Source: Streptomyces sp. RPA4-2 (lineage in GTDB: Bacteria > Actinomycetota > Actinomycetes > Streptomycetales > Streptomycetaceae). Taken from it: DNA of 64,000 bases. A model generated the notes under the pieces. It did not search any database. It saw nothing but the letters and a program-made list of their open reading frames with translations, and was not told where the DNA came from. Within the stretch, counting starts at the first letter, position 1. Each line of letters opens with the position of its first letter. Made by a program: the position numbers and the translations under genes. Shown here one piece after another: positions 1-8,347 of the stretch. The DNA is taken from positions 6,200,001 through 6,264,000 of the forward strand of contig NZ_CP050975.2 in assembly GCF_012273515.2 (NCBI RefSeq). The letters are read 5' to 3'.

Positions 1-193
1 GGTCCTGGAGCAGCTCGTGCTGCGGGCCGGACAGGTCGTCTCGAAGGCCGAGATCCTCGAACACGTCTGGGACTTCGCCTACGACGGGGACCCGAACATA
101 GTCGAGGTCTACGTGAGCACCCTGCGGCGCAAGCTCGGGGCGGCGTTCATCCGGACCGTGCGCGGGGCCGGCTACCGGCTGGAAGCGCGATGA
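1..193 (+). CDS. OmpR-family response regulator, C-terminal end (partial)
   Basis: Only the last 63 codons are in the window. They form the end of a winged-helix DNA-binding domain: the recognition helix region reads NIVEVYVSTLRRKLG and is followed by the wing RTVRGAGYRLEAR, the standard C-terminus of OmpR/PhoB-type regulators. The TGA stop (191-193) overlaps the ATG of the next gene (190), so this regulator and the downstream histidine kinase are translationally coupled and should form a cognate two-component pair. The receiver domain lies outside the window, so its stimulus and target genes cannot be inferred. Confidence 0.95.
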   Translation, partial: VLEQLVLRAGQVVSKAEILEHVWDFAYDGDPNIVEVYVSTLRRKLGAAFIRTVRGAGYRLEAR

Positions 194-1716
194 GCCGGCT
201 CTTCGGATCCGTCCGGGCCAAGGCCACGCTCGGCGCGACCGTCGTGGTGGCCATCGCGCTGGTGGCCGCGGGCGCCGCCGTCCTGCTGTCCCTCCGTGCC
301 AACCTGAACGGCCAGGCCGGCACGGAGGCGGAGCGCAGCGCCCGCGAGGTCGCGGCCGACCTGTCCGGCGGGGCGTCCTACGACCGGCTGCGGCTGGACG
401 ACGACCAGCGTCCCGTCCAGGTGGTCGACGGGAAGGGCGTACTGGTCGCCGCCAGCGAGAACCTGCGGCGGATCAGCGGCACGGGGACCGGCGCGGTGAA
501 GCCGCGGGCCCAGCGGACGGCCGCCCCGGGGAGCGACGGCGACGCGGCGGACGACCACGGCGGCGGCAAGGGCGGCGACGACAAGGGTGGCGACGGCAAG
601 GGTGGTGGCGACGACAAGGGTGGCGACGGCCGGGGGAAGGACGGCCGGGGCCGCGGCACGGGTGCGGACGACGACTACTCTCTCGAACCCGGCCGGATCG
701 GCGCCGAGGTGAACTTCGGCGAGGGCTCCGCCACGCTCGGCGGGGACACGGCGGACTACCGGTTCGCCGCCGTCGAGGTGAGTGTCAAGAGCAAGGGCGC
801 GCTGACCGTGTACGCGGGCGCGCCGCTCTCCGCCGAACAGGGCGCCGTACGCACGGCCCTGACGGTCATGCTGACCGGTCTCCCGCTGCTGCTGGCCGTG
901 GTGGCCGCCGTGACCTGGCGGGTCACCCGGCGCGCGCTGCGGCCCGTCGAGGGCATCCGCAGCGAGATGGCCGCGATCACGGCCTCCGAGGACCTCGCAC
1001 GGCGCGTGCCCGTGCCGGACACCCAGGACGAGGTCGCGGGTCTGGCGCGGACCACCAACGAGACGCTGGCCGCGCTGGAGACGTCCGTCGAGCGGCAGCG
1101 CCGGTTCGTCGCCGACGCCTCGCACGAACTGCGCAGCCCCATCGCCTCCCTGCGCACCCAGCTCGAAGTGGGCGCCGCGCACCCGGAACTGCTGGATGTG
1201 ACCGGGGCCGTCGAGGACACCGTACGGCTGCAGCGGCTCGCCGCCGATCTGCTGCTGCTCGCCCGGCTGGACGCGGGGGAGCGGCCCGCGGGCACCCGGT
1301 TCGACCTGGCGGGGCTGGCCCGGGAGGAGGTGTCCAGGCGCCCGGGGGTGACGGTGGAGGGCGCGAGCGCCGAAGTCGTCGGATCCCGGGGGCAGATGGC
1401 GCGACTGCTCGGCAATCTGCTGGACAACGCCCGCCGGCATGCGCGCAGCCGGGTCGCGGTCACCCTGCGGGCCGAGGGCCCGTGGGCCGTTCTGGAGGTC
1501 GCCGACGACGGGGCCGGTGTCCCCGCCGCCGAACGCGAGAGGATCTTCGAGCGGTTCGTACGGCTCGACGAGGCCCGCGGCCGGGACGACGGCGGGGCCG
1601 GTCTGGGCCTCGCCATCGCCCGCGACGTGGCACTGCGCCACGGCGGCACACTCACCGTCGGCGAAGCCCGGGGAGGCGGAGCGCTGTTCACGCTCCGGCT
1701 GCCCGGCCACGCCTGA
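190..1716 (+). CDS. Sensor histidine kinase of the OmpR-type two-component pair
   Basis: A 508-aa membrane kinase that autophosphorylates and passes phosphate to the regulator just upstream. Layout: TM1 about residues 15-35; an extracytoplasmic sensor region of about 180 residues; TM2 about 220-240; a HAMP linker starting RRALRPVEGIRSEM; a dimerisation helix with the phospho-acceptor His312 in SHELRSP; and a C-terminal ATPase with the N box (GNLLDNARRHA) and G boxes (DDGAGVP, GGAGLGLAIA). The sensor region holds a Gly/Asp/Lys run of about 35 residues (about 115-155, GGDGKGGGDDKGGDG type) encoded by imperfect DNA repeats. This is unusual in an exposed sensor and may be a flexible or ion-binding linker (inference). 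The ligand is unknown. Confidence 0.93.
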   Translation: MSRLFGSVRAKATLGATVVVAIALVAAGAAVLLSLRANLNGQAGTEAERSAREVAADLSGGASYDRLRLDDDQRPVQVVDGKGVLVAASENLRRISGTGTGAVKPRAQRTAAPGSDGDAADDHGGGKGGDDKGGDGKGGGDDKGGDGRGKDGRGRGTGADDDYSLEPGRIGAEVNFGEGSATLGGDTADYRFAAVEVSVKSKGALTVYAGAPLSAEQGAVRTALTVMLTGLPLLLAVVAAVTWRVTRRALRPVEGIRSEMAAITASEDLARRVPVPDTQDEVAGLARTTNETLAALETSVERQRRFVADASHELRSPIASLRTQLEVGAAHPELLDVTGAVEDTVRLQRLAADLLLLARLDAGERPAGTRFDLAGLAREEVSRRPGVTVEGASAEVVGSRGQMARLLGNLLDNARRHARSRVAVTLRAEGPWAVLEVADDGAGVPAAERERIFERFVRLDEARGRDDGGAGLGLAIARDVALRHGGTLTVGEARGGGALFTLRLPGHA

Positions 1717-1754
1717 CGCGGAGCGGATCCGGGAAGCGGGGAGAGGCGTTCGTC

Positions 1755-1787
1755 CTGCCGCTGCCGCTGCCGCTGCCGCTGCCGCTG
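1755..1787 (+). repeat. Short CTGCCG tandem repeat between convergent genes
   Basis: Five full copies of the hexamer CTGCCG and a half copy lie in the 155-bp gap between the kinase and the convergent MarR gene. No function is apparent. The rest of the gap (1788-1871) repeats the motif gttcccgcg but shows no clear terminator hairpin. Confidence 0.8.
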
Positions 1788-1871
1788 AGCTGACTCCGGG
1801 GTCGTGGTGCCGTGTCCCCGGTCACGCGTCACGTGTTCCCGCGGCGCGTGTTCCCGCGTTCCCGCGGGGCG

Positions 1872-2348
1872 TCACGGTTTGCCGCGTTGTCCCCGCAGGT
1901 GTTCCGCGATCGGCTGCAGCGACTTGTGCAGCTGCTCCAGGGCCTCGGGGGACACCAGGTCCATGAAGTGCCTGCGGACGGACGCCACATGGTGCGGGGC
2001 GACCTTCCTCATCGTCTCCAGGCCGTGATCGGTGAGGACGGCGTACAGACCCCGGCGGTCGGACTCGCAGTTCTCCCGCCTGACCAGGTCCGCGTTCTCC
2101 ATGCGGGTGATCTGGTGCGAGAGGCGGCTCTTCGACTGGAGGGTGGCGGCCGCGAGGTCGCTCATCCGCAGCCGGACGCCCTCCGACTCGGAGAGGTTCA
2201 CCAGGATCTCGTAGTCGTTCATCGTCAGCCCGAACGGCTGCAGGTCCCTCTCGAGCTGGTACGTCAACAGCCTGTTGACCTCCAGGTGGGTGCGCCAGGC
2301 GCACTGCTCCGCATCGGTCAGCCAGCGCGTGGCCGTCTCGGTCTCCAT
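1872..2348 (-). CDS. MarR-family transcriptional regulator
   Basis: A 158-aa winged-helix protein of usual MarR length. The core reads LTMNDYEILVNLSESEG, then MSDLAAATLQSKSRLSHQITRMENADLVRR (recognition helix and wing approach) and the wing CESDRRGLYAVLTDHG. MarR proteins bind DNA as dimers and usually repress themselves or a neighbour in response to phenolic ligands or oxidants. There is one Cys in the wing (ENCESDRRG) and one near the N-terminus (EQCAW), so thiol sensing is possible but unproven. It is followed convergently by the kinase gene. The AIM24 genes are on the same strand and upstream, 92 bp away, so it could be the last gene of that transcription unit. Confidence 0.92.
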   Translation of the reverse strand: METETATRWLTDAEQCAWRTHLEVNRLLTYQLERDLQPFGLTMNDYEILVNLSESEGVRLRMSDLAAATLQSKSRLSHQITRMENADLVRRENCESDRRGLYAVLTDHGLETMRKVAPHHVASVRRHFMDLVSPEALEQLHKSLQPIAEHLRGQRGKP

Positions 2349-2440
2349 GAATGAAGTCTACCTAAAATGTTGAAAGGCGAACTAGTGAGGGTGGTGTGAC
2401 GGTGCGCACGCGTTCGATGTCACACTCCGCAGACTACCGC

Positions 2441-3250
2441 TCACAGCCCGAAGCGACGCTGGAGGTCTCCGAGCTGTCCGGGAAGGCGCGGTGTCGCGGC
2501 CTGCTGACCGTACTGGCCCTGGTGGCCGGGTGTGCCGCCGGCGCCGGGCACTCCCGGCTCGTGCGGAACGGCCCCGGTGGCCCGCTCGGCCATCAGGATC
2601 TCCGTGGACTGGAGCAGCACGGTGCCGGCTCCTACGAACTCGAACTGATGCTCCTCTCCGGAGGCCCCGCCCAGGCCTGTCAGTGCACGTAGGCCGCCCA
2701 TGACGCCCGTCATGTACCCGTGGTCGTAGTGATGACACGGGGACGGGCAGTCGGCCCAGCCCACCAGCGCCTGCGGGTCCACCCGGATCGGGGGTTCCAT
2801 GAACACCACCGGACCGTTTGATGCCGCCACGAACTTGCCGGTTCCGATGAGTGTCAGAAAGCCCGGCACGATCGACTGCTTGAGAGCGAGACTTGGCTGA
2901 AAAGCGAGCAGGTTGCCCGAGCGAATGGTCAGGTTGCCGTCGTCCAGGTCATACGAATTCACGTCGAAGGCCCGGTCGGCGAGGAGCATCTTGCCCGAAC
3001 CGTCCGCCACGACCCAGTCGCTCGCGTGCAGAGGCGAATGGAACGACGTACGGACAAGTCGGTCGAGTCGGCCGTGTCCGACGCCGTTGAACTCCATCGA
3101 CCCGTAGTAGGCGATCATCTTGCCCTTCTGCAGGAACCACTGGCTCCCCTTGAGCTCCACGCAGAAGGTGTACTTGTTGACGTTGTCGTCGACGGGCAAC
3201 GTCATGGGGTCGTGGACCGTGGGGCCACCGGGAGTCCCGTACGCGCTCAC
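2441..3250 (-). CDS. AIM24-family protein, third of three
   Basis: A 269-aa member of the AIM24 family (named after a yeast mitochondrial protein; bacterial members are TerD-region-like beta-structured proteins of unknown biochemistry). Visible family features are the repeated beta-hairpin pattern (VNKYTFCVELKGSQWFLQKG, KMIAYYGSMEFNG) and the segment IRVDPQALVGWADC, which parallels VHVDPQAYVAHHGD in its neighbour. It starts with ATG inside the stop of the gene upstream (ATGA at 3247-3250), so the genes are co-translated. It is longer than its two neighbours, with an extra C-terminal Gly/Pro/Gln-rich tail of about 45 residues. No signal peptide or membrane helix is seen. Confidence 0.85.
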   Translation of the reverse strand: MSAYGTPGGPTVHDPMTLPVDDNVNKYTFCVELKGSQWFLQKGKMIAYYGSMEFNGVGHGRLDRLVRTSFHSPLHASDWVVADGSGKMLLADRAFDVNSYDLDDGNLTIRSGNLLAFQPSLALKQSIVPGFLTLIGTGKFVAASNGPVVFMEPPIRVDPQALVGWADCPSPCHHYDHGYMTGVMGGLRALTGLGGASGEEHQFEFVGAGTVLLQSTEILMAERATGAVPHEPGVPGAGGTPGHQGQYGQQAATPRLPGQLGDLQRRFGL

Positions 3251-3897
3251 AGCTTCTCCTCCGAGGCCTGGACGTACACCGCACCACTGCCGCTCAGCTC
3301 CAGCTGGAACGCCTCGCCCGAGCCGCGGCCCACCATGTCGCGCCAGCCGAGCGCCGTGGACAGCTTGTTGCGTACGTCGCCGTGGTGCGCCACGTACGCC
3401 TGCGGGTCGACGTGGACCGGGCGCTGCGGGGTGATCGGCACCTCGATGACCCCGCCGTGCGCCATCACGGCGACCGCGCCGTGCCCCTTGAGGGTCGTGG
3501 TGAACAGGCCCTGGCCCGTCACCTGGCCGCGGACCATGCCCATGACCCCGCCCTGCGAGCCCAGGAACATCGTGCCCTGCTGGAGCGTGCCGTCGAAGGC
3601 CAGTAGCCGGTCCGCCTCGACGTAGAGCGTGTCGCCCGTCAGGCTGATCACCTGGATGTGATGGCCGCCGTGCCCGAACAGGACCGTGCCGCTGCCCTCG
3701 ACGGTCATCAGCGGGGTGGCCTCGCCCGCGACCCGGCGGCCGAGCATCGACATGACGCCGCCCTGGCCGCCCTGGATGTTGGGCGTGAAGGACACCTCGC
3801 CCTTGTAGGCGAGCATCGCGCCGCGCTGACTGAACAGGCGCTGGCCCGGCAGGACCGTCGCCTCGATCATCTTGGAGTTCACTTCGCGGAACGGCAT
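3247..3897 (-). CDS. AIM24-family protein, second of three
   Basis: A 216-aa AIM24-family protein. I place the start at the ATG at 3897 (MPFREVNSKMIEA), one base after the stop of the gene upstream; a longer reading would run into that gene. The sequence is rich in short beta strands and glycines (LFSQRGAMLAYKGEVSFTPN, GGVMSMLGRRVAGE, GQVTGQGLFTTTLKG) and ends DMVGRGSGEAFQLELSGSGAVYVQASEEKL, closely parallel to the end of the next paralogue. It is the middle gene of a tight three-gene run. The function is unknown; cytoplasmic by sequence. Confidence 0.88.
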   Translation of the reverse strand: MPFREVNSKMIEATVLPGQRLFSQRGAMLAYKGEVSFTPNIQGGQGGVMSMLGRRVAGEATPLMTVEGSGTVLFGHGGHHIQVISLTGDTLYVEADRLLAFDGTLQQGTMFLGSQGGVMGMVRGQVTGQGLFTTTLKGHGAVAVMAHGGVIEVPITPQRPVHVDPQAYVAHHGDVRNKLSTALGWRDMVGRGSGEAFQLELSGSGAVYVQASEEKL

Positions 3898-3898
3898 G

Positions 3899-4531
3899 TC
3901 ACAGGTCCCCCGCGATCGTGTTGCGCTCACTGGGCTGCACGTAGACCAGACCGTCGCCCTCGAAGCGGATCTGGAAGGCCTCGCCGCCGCCCTCGCCCAT
4001 GAATGTGCGGAACGTCACACCGGCCTGGAAGGACTGCCTGACGTTGCCCTGGTGCGCGATGTACGCGCCCGGGTCCACCGTCAGCGGGTACTGGGAGCTG
4101 ACGCGCAGCACCACCGCCGGCCCGTCGGACATGATCGCCGCCTGGCCGTGGCCCTCGACGGTGGTCGTGAACAGACCGTTGCCCTGGGAGGCGCCGCGCA
4201 GTCCCGTGAAGGACGTGCCCGTGCGCAGCCCGGCGTCGGTCGCGAGGAGATTGCTGGACTCGACGTACAGCGTGTCGCCCCGCAGGCTCACCAGGTTGAT
4301 CTCGCTCGCCCGGTCCGCGAACCAGCAGGTCCCGTGCCCCTTCACCTCCATCACCGTCATCTGCTCGCCGGTCAGGCGCCGCGTCACCATCCCGCGGATC
4401 CCGTCACCGCCACCGCTCAGCTTCTTGAAGGCCATCTGACCGTCGTACGCGACCATCGAGCCGTTCTTCGCCTTCACGGCGTCCCCGGTCATGTCGACGG
4501 CCAGCACCTTGCTGCCTTGAAGTCGGAACAT
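3899..4531 (-). CDS. AIM24-family protein, first of three
   Basis: A 210-aa AIM24-family protein and the promoter-proximal gene of the three. The chosen start is the ATG at 4531 (MFRLQGSKVLAVD); the open frame extends upstream, but that part is low-complexity and lacks a good ribosome site. A GTG two codons upstream is possible. The core aligns by eye with the next gene: VKAKNGSMVAYDGQMAFKK, GNGLFTTTVEGHGQAAIM, YPLTVDPGAYIAHQGNV and a C-terminal GGGEAFQIRFEGDGLVYVQPSE. Three adjacent divergent copies suggest they form a hetero-oligomer (inference). The 240-bp gap to the next gene (4532-4771) should hold both divergent promoters. Confidence 0.88.
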   Translation of the reverse strand: MFRLQGSKVLAVDMTGDAVKAKNGSMVAYDGQMAFKKLSGGGDGIRGMVTRRLTGEQMTVMEVKGHGTCWFADRASEINLVSLRGDTLYVESSNLLATDAGLRTGTSFTGLRGASQGNGLFTTTVEGHGQAAIMSDGPAVVLRVSSQYPLTVDPGAYIAHQGNVRQSFQAGVTFRTFMGEGGGEAFQIRFEGDGLVYVQPSERNTIAGDL

Positions 4532-4771
4532 CGCCACGGTTGTGACGGTAGCCGCCGGTTGCGGAGGGGGACAGGGTCCACGGGTGGATCTCATCCCTGA
4601 GCGGCCCCTTAGGGGCCGACGGGACGACCGCCCGGGGCGCGCCGTCCGCGACCCCCGGGCCGGGGTGCCCCGTCCCGGGTGCCACAATGGCCGGGGCCTT
4701 GTGCTTGCGTTCACAAAGCTCGGAGCCCCGGACGACCGACGACTCTCCCCCGACCCCACCGAAGGTGACCC

Positions 4772-5119
4772 GTGGACATAAAGACCGCCACCGCCCTCCG
4801 CCGCCTCCGCCTGGTCTCGGCCCCCGAGGCCGTCTCCTTCCTGCTGCTGCTCGTCTGCTCGGTGCTGAAGCGGACCACGGACTTCAACGCGGTGCCCGTC
4901 ATGGGCGCGATCCACGGTGTGCTCTTCATCCTCTACGTGATCTTCTGGGCGGACGCCTGGAACCGCGCCCGGTGGAGCGCCGGGACCGGCATCCTCTACT
5001 TCGTCCTCTCCGTGCTGCCCACCGGCGGGTTCTTCGCCGAGCGCAAGCTGCGGCGCGAGACCGAGGACGCGGTCATCGCCTCCCGCGCCCGCCGCGAGGG
5101 AGTCGTGGGGTCGTCGTGA
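4772..5119 (+). CDS. DUF3817 integral membrane protein
   Basis: A 115-aa protein with three predicted membrane helices, matching the DUF3817 family (YdzA-like): [23 protein letters not shown], then [22 protein letters not shown] with the conserved H-G, then [20 protein letters not shown] with the family's hallmark PxGxFxxE-K ending. The start is GTG at 4772, seven bases after GAAGG. The stop overlaps the GTG start of the next gene (GTGA at 5116-5119). A paralogue lies 1.4 kb downstream at 6151. The biochemical role is unknown. Confidence 0.9.
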   Translation: MDIKTATALRRLRLVSAPEAVSFLLLLVCSVLKRTTDFNAVPVMGAIHGVLFILYVIFWADAWNRARWSAGTGILYFVLSVLPTGGFFAERKLRRETEDAVIASRARREGVVGSS

Positions 5120-5409
5120 TCGTCGCCTTCTCCGTGACGCCGCTCGGTGTCGGCGAGGACGTGGGGGAGTACGTCGCCGACGCCGTACGGGTCGTGCGCG
5201 CGTCCGGACTGCCGAACCGCACCGACGCCATGTTCACCTCCGTCGAGGGGGAGTGGGACGAGGTGATGGACGTGGTCAAGCGTGCCGTCGCCGCCGTCGA
5301 GGCCCGCGCGCCGCGCGTCTCCGTCGTCCTCAAGGCGGACATCCGCCCCGGGGTCACGGACGGTCTGACCTCGAAGGTCGAGACCGTCGAGCGGCACCTG
5401 TCCGCCTGA
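5116..5409 (+). CDS. MTH1187/YkoF-type thiamine-binding family protein
   Basis: A 97-aa small alpha/beta protein of the MTH1187 (UPF0045) family. Recognisable parts are the N-terminal strand [10 protein letters not shown], the segment [24 protein letters not shown] and the strand [14 protein letters not shown]; members form tetramers and some bind thiamine-like ligands. The length is normal for the family. It starts with GTG overlapping the DUF3817 stop, so the two are co-translated. No thiamine pathway gene is nearby, so its role here is unknown. Confidence 0.85.
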   Translation: MIVAFSVTPLGVGEDVGEYVADAVRVVRASGLPNRTDAMFTSVEGEWDEVMDVVKRAVAAVEARAPRVSVVLKADIRPGVTDGLTSKVETVERHLSA

Positions 5410-5587
5410 CCTCCCGTCCCGAGCGGCGCCGACGCCCCCGAACCCCGGTCCACTGGGCCGGGGTTCCGCGCGTCCGGCGGTCCGAGCGGCCGCCGCCGCC
5501 CCTCCCCGCGTCGTACGGGAACGTATGCGCGACCGAAGGGCGAGACGGGGCAGACCACGATATGACCGGCGGGTAAGGTCTCATGCC

Positions 5588-6097
5588 GTGCCGAAGCCGC
5601 TCAGCCTTGCCTTCGATCCCATCGCCCGCGCCGACGAACTGTGGCAACAGCGCTGGGGAGCCGTGCCGTCCATGGCCGCGATCACCTCGATCATGCGCGC
5701 ACACCAGATCCTCCTCGCCGAGGTCGACGCGGTCGTCAAGCCGTACGGACTGACCTTCGCGCGCTACGAGGCCCTGGTGCTGCTCACCTTCTCCAAGGCC
5801 GGCGAGCTGCCGATGTCCAAGATCGGCGAGCGGCTGATGGTGCACCCCACCTCCGTCACGAACACCGTGGACCGTCTGGTGCGGTCCGGGCTCGTCGACA
5901 AGCGCCCCAACCCCAACGACGGGCGCGGCACGCTCGCCTCCATCACCGACAAGGGCCGCGAGGTCTGCGACGCGGCGACCCGCGACCTGATGGAGATGGA
6001 CTTCGGGCTCGGGGTGTACGACTCCGAGGAGTGCGGGGAGATCTTCGCGATGCTGCGGCCGCTGAGGGTCTCGGCGCACGACTTCGACGACGAGTAG
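5588..6097 (+). CDS. MarR-family transcriptional regulator
   Basis: A 169-aa MarR protein starting at GTG 5588 (VPKPLSLAFDPIARADELWQQRWG). The DNA-binding core is LTFARYEALVLLTFS, MSKIGERLMVHPTSVTNTVDRLVRSGLVDK and the wing PNPNDGRGTLASITDKG with the conserved Asp-x-Arg. It sits in the same direction between two DUF3817 membrane genes, so it may control one or both (inference). No ligand is predictable. The 178 bp upstream (5410-5587) contain no gene. Confidence 0.93.
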   Translation: MPKPLSLAFDPIARADELWQQRWGAVPSMAAITSIMRAHQILLAEVDAVVKPYGLTFARYEALVLLTFSKAGELPMSKIGERLMVHPTSVTNTVDRLVRSGLVDKRPNPNDGRGTLASITDKGREVCDAATRDLMEMDFGLGVYDSEECGEIFAMLRPLRVSAHDFDDE

Positions 6098-6150
6098 ACG
6101 AGGCAGGGGCGCGCGAAGATCGCGCAAAAGGGGCCGTTAGGCTCGTACGC

Positions 6151-6489
6151 ATGAAGAAGAGCGTGCTGACCCGCTACCGCGTGATGGCCTACGTCACCGG
6201 TGTGCTGCTGGTCCTGCTGACCCTCGGTGTGATCGCCAAGTACGTGCTCGACATGAACGGTGCCGTGGACTTCACCCGCGTCGTCGCCATCGCGCACGGC
6301 TGGCTCTACGTCGTCTACCTCGTGTTCGCCTTCGACCTGGGCGCCAAGGCGAAGTGGCCGGTCGGCAAGCAGCTGTGGGTGCTGCTGGCCGGGACGATCC
6401 CGACGGCGGCGTTCTTCGTGGAGCGCAAGGTCAGCCGCGAGCTGGAGTCGAGGATCACAGACGACTCCCCCGTGGTCGCCAAGGCCTAG
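6151..6489 (+). CDS. DUF3817 integral membrane protein (paralogue)
   Basis: A 112-aa protein with three membrane helices: YRVMAYVTGVLLVLLTLGVIAKYVL, VVAIAHGWLYVVYLVFAFDLG (conserved His-Gly) and LWVLLAGTIPTAAFFVERKV with the same PT-x-FFVERK end as the copy at 4772. It starts at ATG 6151, 54 bp after the MarR stop, and is probably co-transcribed with it. The pair of paralogues around a MarR gene suggests duplication within one locus. The function is unknown. Confidence 0.9.
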   Translation: MKKSVLTRYRVMAYVTGVLLVLLTLGVIAKYVLDMNGAVDFTRVVAIAHGWLYVVYLVFAFDLGAKAKWPVGKQLWVLLAGTIPTAAFFVERKVSRELESRITDDSPVVAKA

Positions 6490-6586
6490 TCCGGCCCGTC
6501 CCACCAGCCGTAACGCCGCGGGACTCCTGCCGCCACCGGATCCTCCGTACCGCCGTCGGTGTGGTCCGTGGCGGTTTCCCATCGAC

Positions 6587-6610
6587 ATTTACTAGGACGT
6601 CCTAGTAAAT
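6587..6610. promoter_or_regulatory. 24-bp perfect palindrome, likely operator of icmA
   Basis: The half-site ATTTACTAGGAC is followed directly by its exact complement GTCCTAGTAAAT. It ends two bases before the GGAGG ribosome site (6613-6617) and nine before the icmA ATG. A dimeric repressor bound here would cover the promoter start region or the ribosome site. A TetR gene lies convergently just beyond icmA and is an obvious candidate binder, but that link is inference. Confidence 0.75.
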
Positions 6611-6618
6611 TTGGAGGC

Positions 6619-8319
6619 ATGGACGCTGACGCCATCGAAGAGGGCCGCCGACGCTGGCAGGCCCGGTACGACGCATCGCGCAAGCGCGACGCGGACTTCA
6701 CCACGCTCTCCGGCGACTCCGTGGAGCCGGTGTACGGGCCCCGGCCCGGGGACACGTACGAGGGCTTCGAGCGGATCGGATGGCCCGGCGAGTACCCCTT
6801 CACCCGCGGGCTCCACCCGACCGGCTACCGAGGGCGTACCTGGACGATCCGCCAGTTCGCCGGATTCGGGAACGCCGAGCAGACCAACGAGCGGTACAAG
6901 ATGATCCTCGCCGCGGGCGGCGGCGGTCTCTCGGTCGCCTTCGACATGCCGACTCTCATGGGGCGCGACTCCGACGACCCCCGCGCGCTCGGCGAGGTCG
7001 GGCACTGCGGGGTCGCGATCGACTCCGCCGCCGACATGGAGGTCCTGTTCAAGGACATCCCGCTCGGCGACGTCACCACGTCGATGACGATCAGCGGACC
7101 GGCCGTGCCCGTCTTCTGCATGTACCTGGTCGCCGCCGAGCGCCAGGGTGTGGACCCCGCCGTCCTGAACGGCACGCTCCAGACCGACATCTTCAAGGAG
7201 TACATCGCCCAGAAGGAGTGGCTCTTCGAGCCCGAGCCGCACCTGCGCCTCATCGGTGACCTGATGGAGCACTGCGCCGCGAAGATCCCCGCCTACAAGC
7301 CGCTGTCCGTCTCCGGGTACCACATCCGGGAGGCGGGCTCCACGGCCGCGCAGGAGCTGGCGTACACGCTGGCGGACGGCTTCGGGTACGTGGAACTGGG
7401 CCTCTCGCGCGGCCTGGACGTCGACGTCTTCGCCTCCGGCCTCTCCTTCTTCTTCGACGCGCACCTCGACTTCTTCGAGGAGATCGCCAAGTTCCGGGCC
7501 GCCCGGCGGATCTGGGCGCGCTGGATGCGGGACGTGTACGGCGCGAAGTCCGACAAGGCGCAGTGGCTGCGCTTCCACACCCAGACGGCCGGTGTCTCCC
7601 TGACGGCCCAGCAGCCGTACAACAACGTCGTCCGTACGGCGGTCGAGGCGCTCGCCGCGGTGCTGGGCGGCACGAACTCGCTCCACACCAACGCCCTGGA
7701 CGAGACGCTCGCGCTGCCGTCCGAGCAGGCCGCCGAGATCGCCCTGCGCACGCAGCAGGTGCTGATGGAGGAGACCGGCGTCGCCAACGTGGCGGACCCG
7801 CTGGGCGGTTCCTGGTACGTCGAGCAGCTCACCGACCGGATCGAGGCCGACGCGGAGAAGATCTTCGAGCAGATCAGGGAGCGGGGGCTGCGGGCGCATC
7901 CCGACGGGCGGCACCCGATCGGGCCGATCACCTCCGGCATCCTGCGGGGGATCGAGGACGGCTGGTTCACCGGGGAGATCGCCGAATCCGCGTTCCAGTA
8001 CCAACGGGCGCTGGAGAAGGGCGACAAGCGGGTCGTCGGCGTGAACGTCCACCACGGGTCCGTGACCGGCGACCTGGAGATCCTCCGGGTCAGCCATGAG
8101 GTCGAGCGGGAGCAGGTGCGGGAGTTGGGGACGCGGCGGGGCGCGCGGGACGACGCACGTGTGCGGGCCGCGCTGGGTGCGATGCTCGCTGCCGCGCGGG
8201 ACGGGTCCAACATGATCGTGCCGATGCTGGAGGCGGTGCGGGCGGAGGCCACGCTGGGCGAGATCTGCGACGCCCTCCGGGATGAGTGGGGGGTGTACAC
8301 GGAGCCGGCGGGCTTCTGA
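6619..8319 (+). CDS. icmA: Isobutyryl-CoA mutase, large (catalytic) subunit
   Basis: A 566-aa (beta/alpha)8 barrel of the methylmalonyl-CoA mutase family. It is the exact length of Streptomyces IcmA and recalls it closely across the whole sequence (MDADAIEEGRRRWQARYDA at the start, RDEWGVYTEPAGF at the end). With coenzyme B12 it interconverts isobutyryl-CoA and n-butyryl-CoA, linking valine breakdown to fatty acid and polyketide precursors. Visible are the substrate-binding barrel entrance RQFAGFGNAEQTNERYKMIL, the radical-enzyme region SVSGYHIREAGSTAAQE, and RFHTQTAGVSLTAQQPYNN. It lacks the C-terminal cobalamin-binding domain, as expected: that is carried by a separate IcmB subunit, not in this window. 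The start is fixed by GGAGG at 6613. Upstream is a 24-bp palindrome. Confidence 0.93.
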   Translation: MDADAIEEGRRRWQARYDASRKRDADFTTLSGDSVEPVYGPRPGDTYEGFERIGWPGEYPFTRGLHPTGYRGRTWTIRQFAGFGNAEQTNERYKMILAAGGGGLSVAFDMPTLMGRDSDDPRALGEVGHCGVAIDSAADMEVLFKDIPLGDVTTSMTISGPAVPVFCMYLVAAERQGVDPAVLNGTLQTDIFKEYIAQKEWLFEPEPHLRLIGDLMEHCAAKIPAYKPLSVSGYHIREAGSTAAQELAYTLADGFGYVELGLSRGLDVDVFASGLSFFFDAHLDFFEEIAKFRAARRIWARWMRDVYGAKSDKAQWLRFHTQTAGVSLTAQQPYNNVVRTAVEALAAVLGGTNSLHTNALDETLALPSEQAAEIALRTQQVLMEETGVANVADPLGGSWYVEQLTDRIEADAEKIFEQIRERGLRAHPDGRHPIGPITSGILRGIEDGWFTGEIAESAFQYQRALEKGDKRVVGVNVHHGSVTGDLEILRVSHEVEREQVRELGTRRGARDDARVRAALGAMLAAARDGSNMIVPMLEAVRAEATLGEICDALRDEWGVYTEPAGF

Positions 8320-8347
8320 ACCCCGGGGTACTTCGCCCCATGCGTAC

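Noticed and set aside
172..1710. 512-residue frame antisense to the histidine kinase
   Set aside because: Arg/Pro/Gly/Ala composition typical of high-GC antisense frames; the plus-strand kinase has all motifs.
1755..1787. CTGCCG repeat as a CRISPR or origin element
   Set aside because: Too short, simple and unspaced; it is a slippage repeat between convergent genes.
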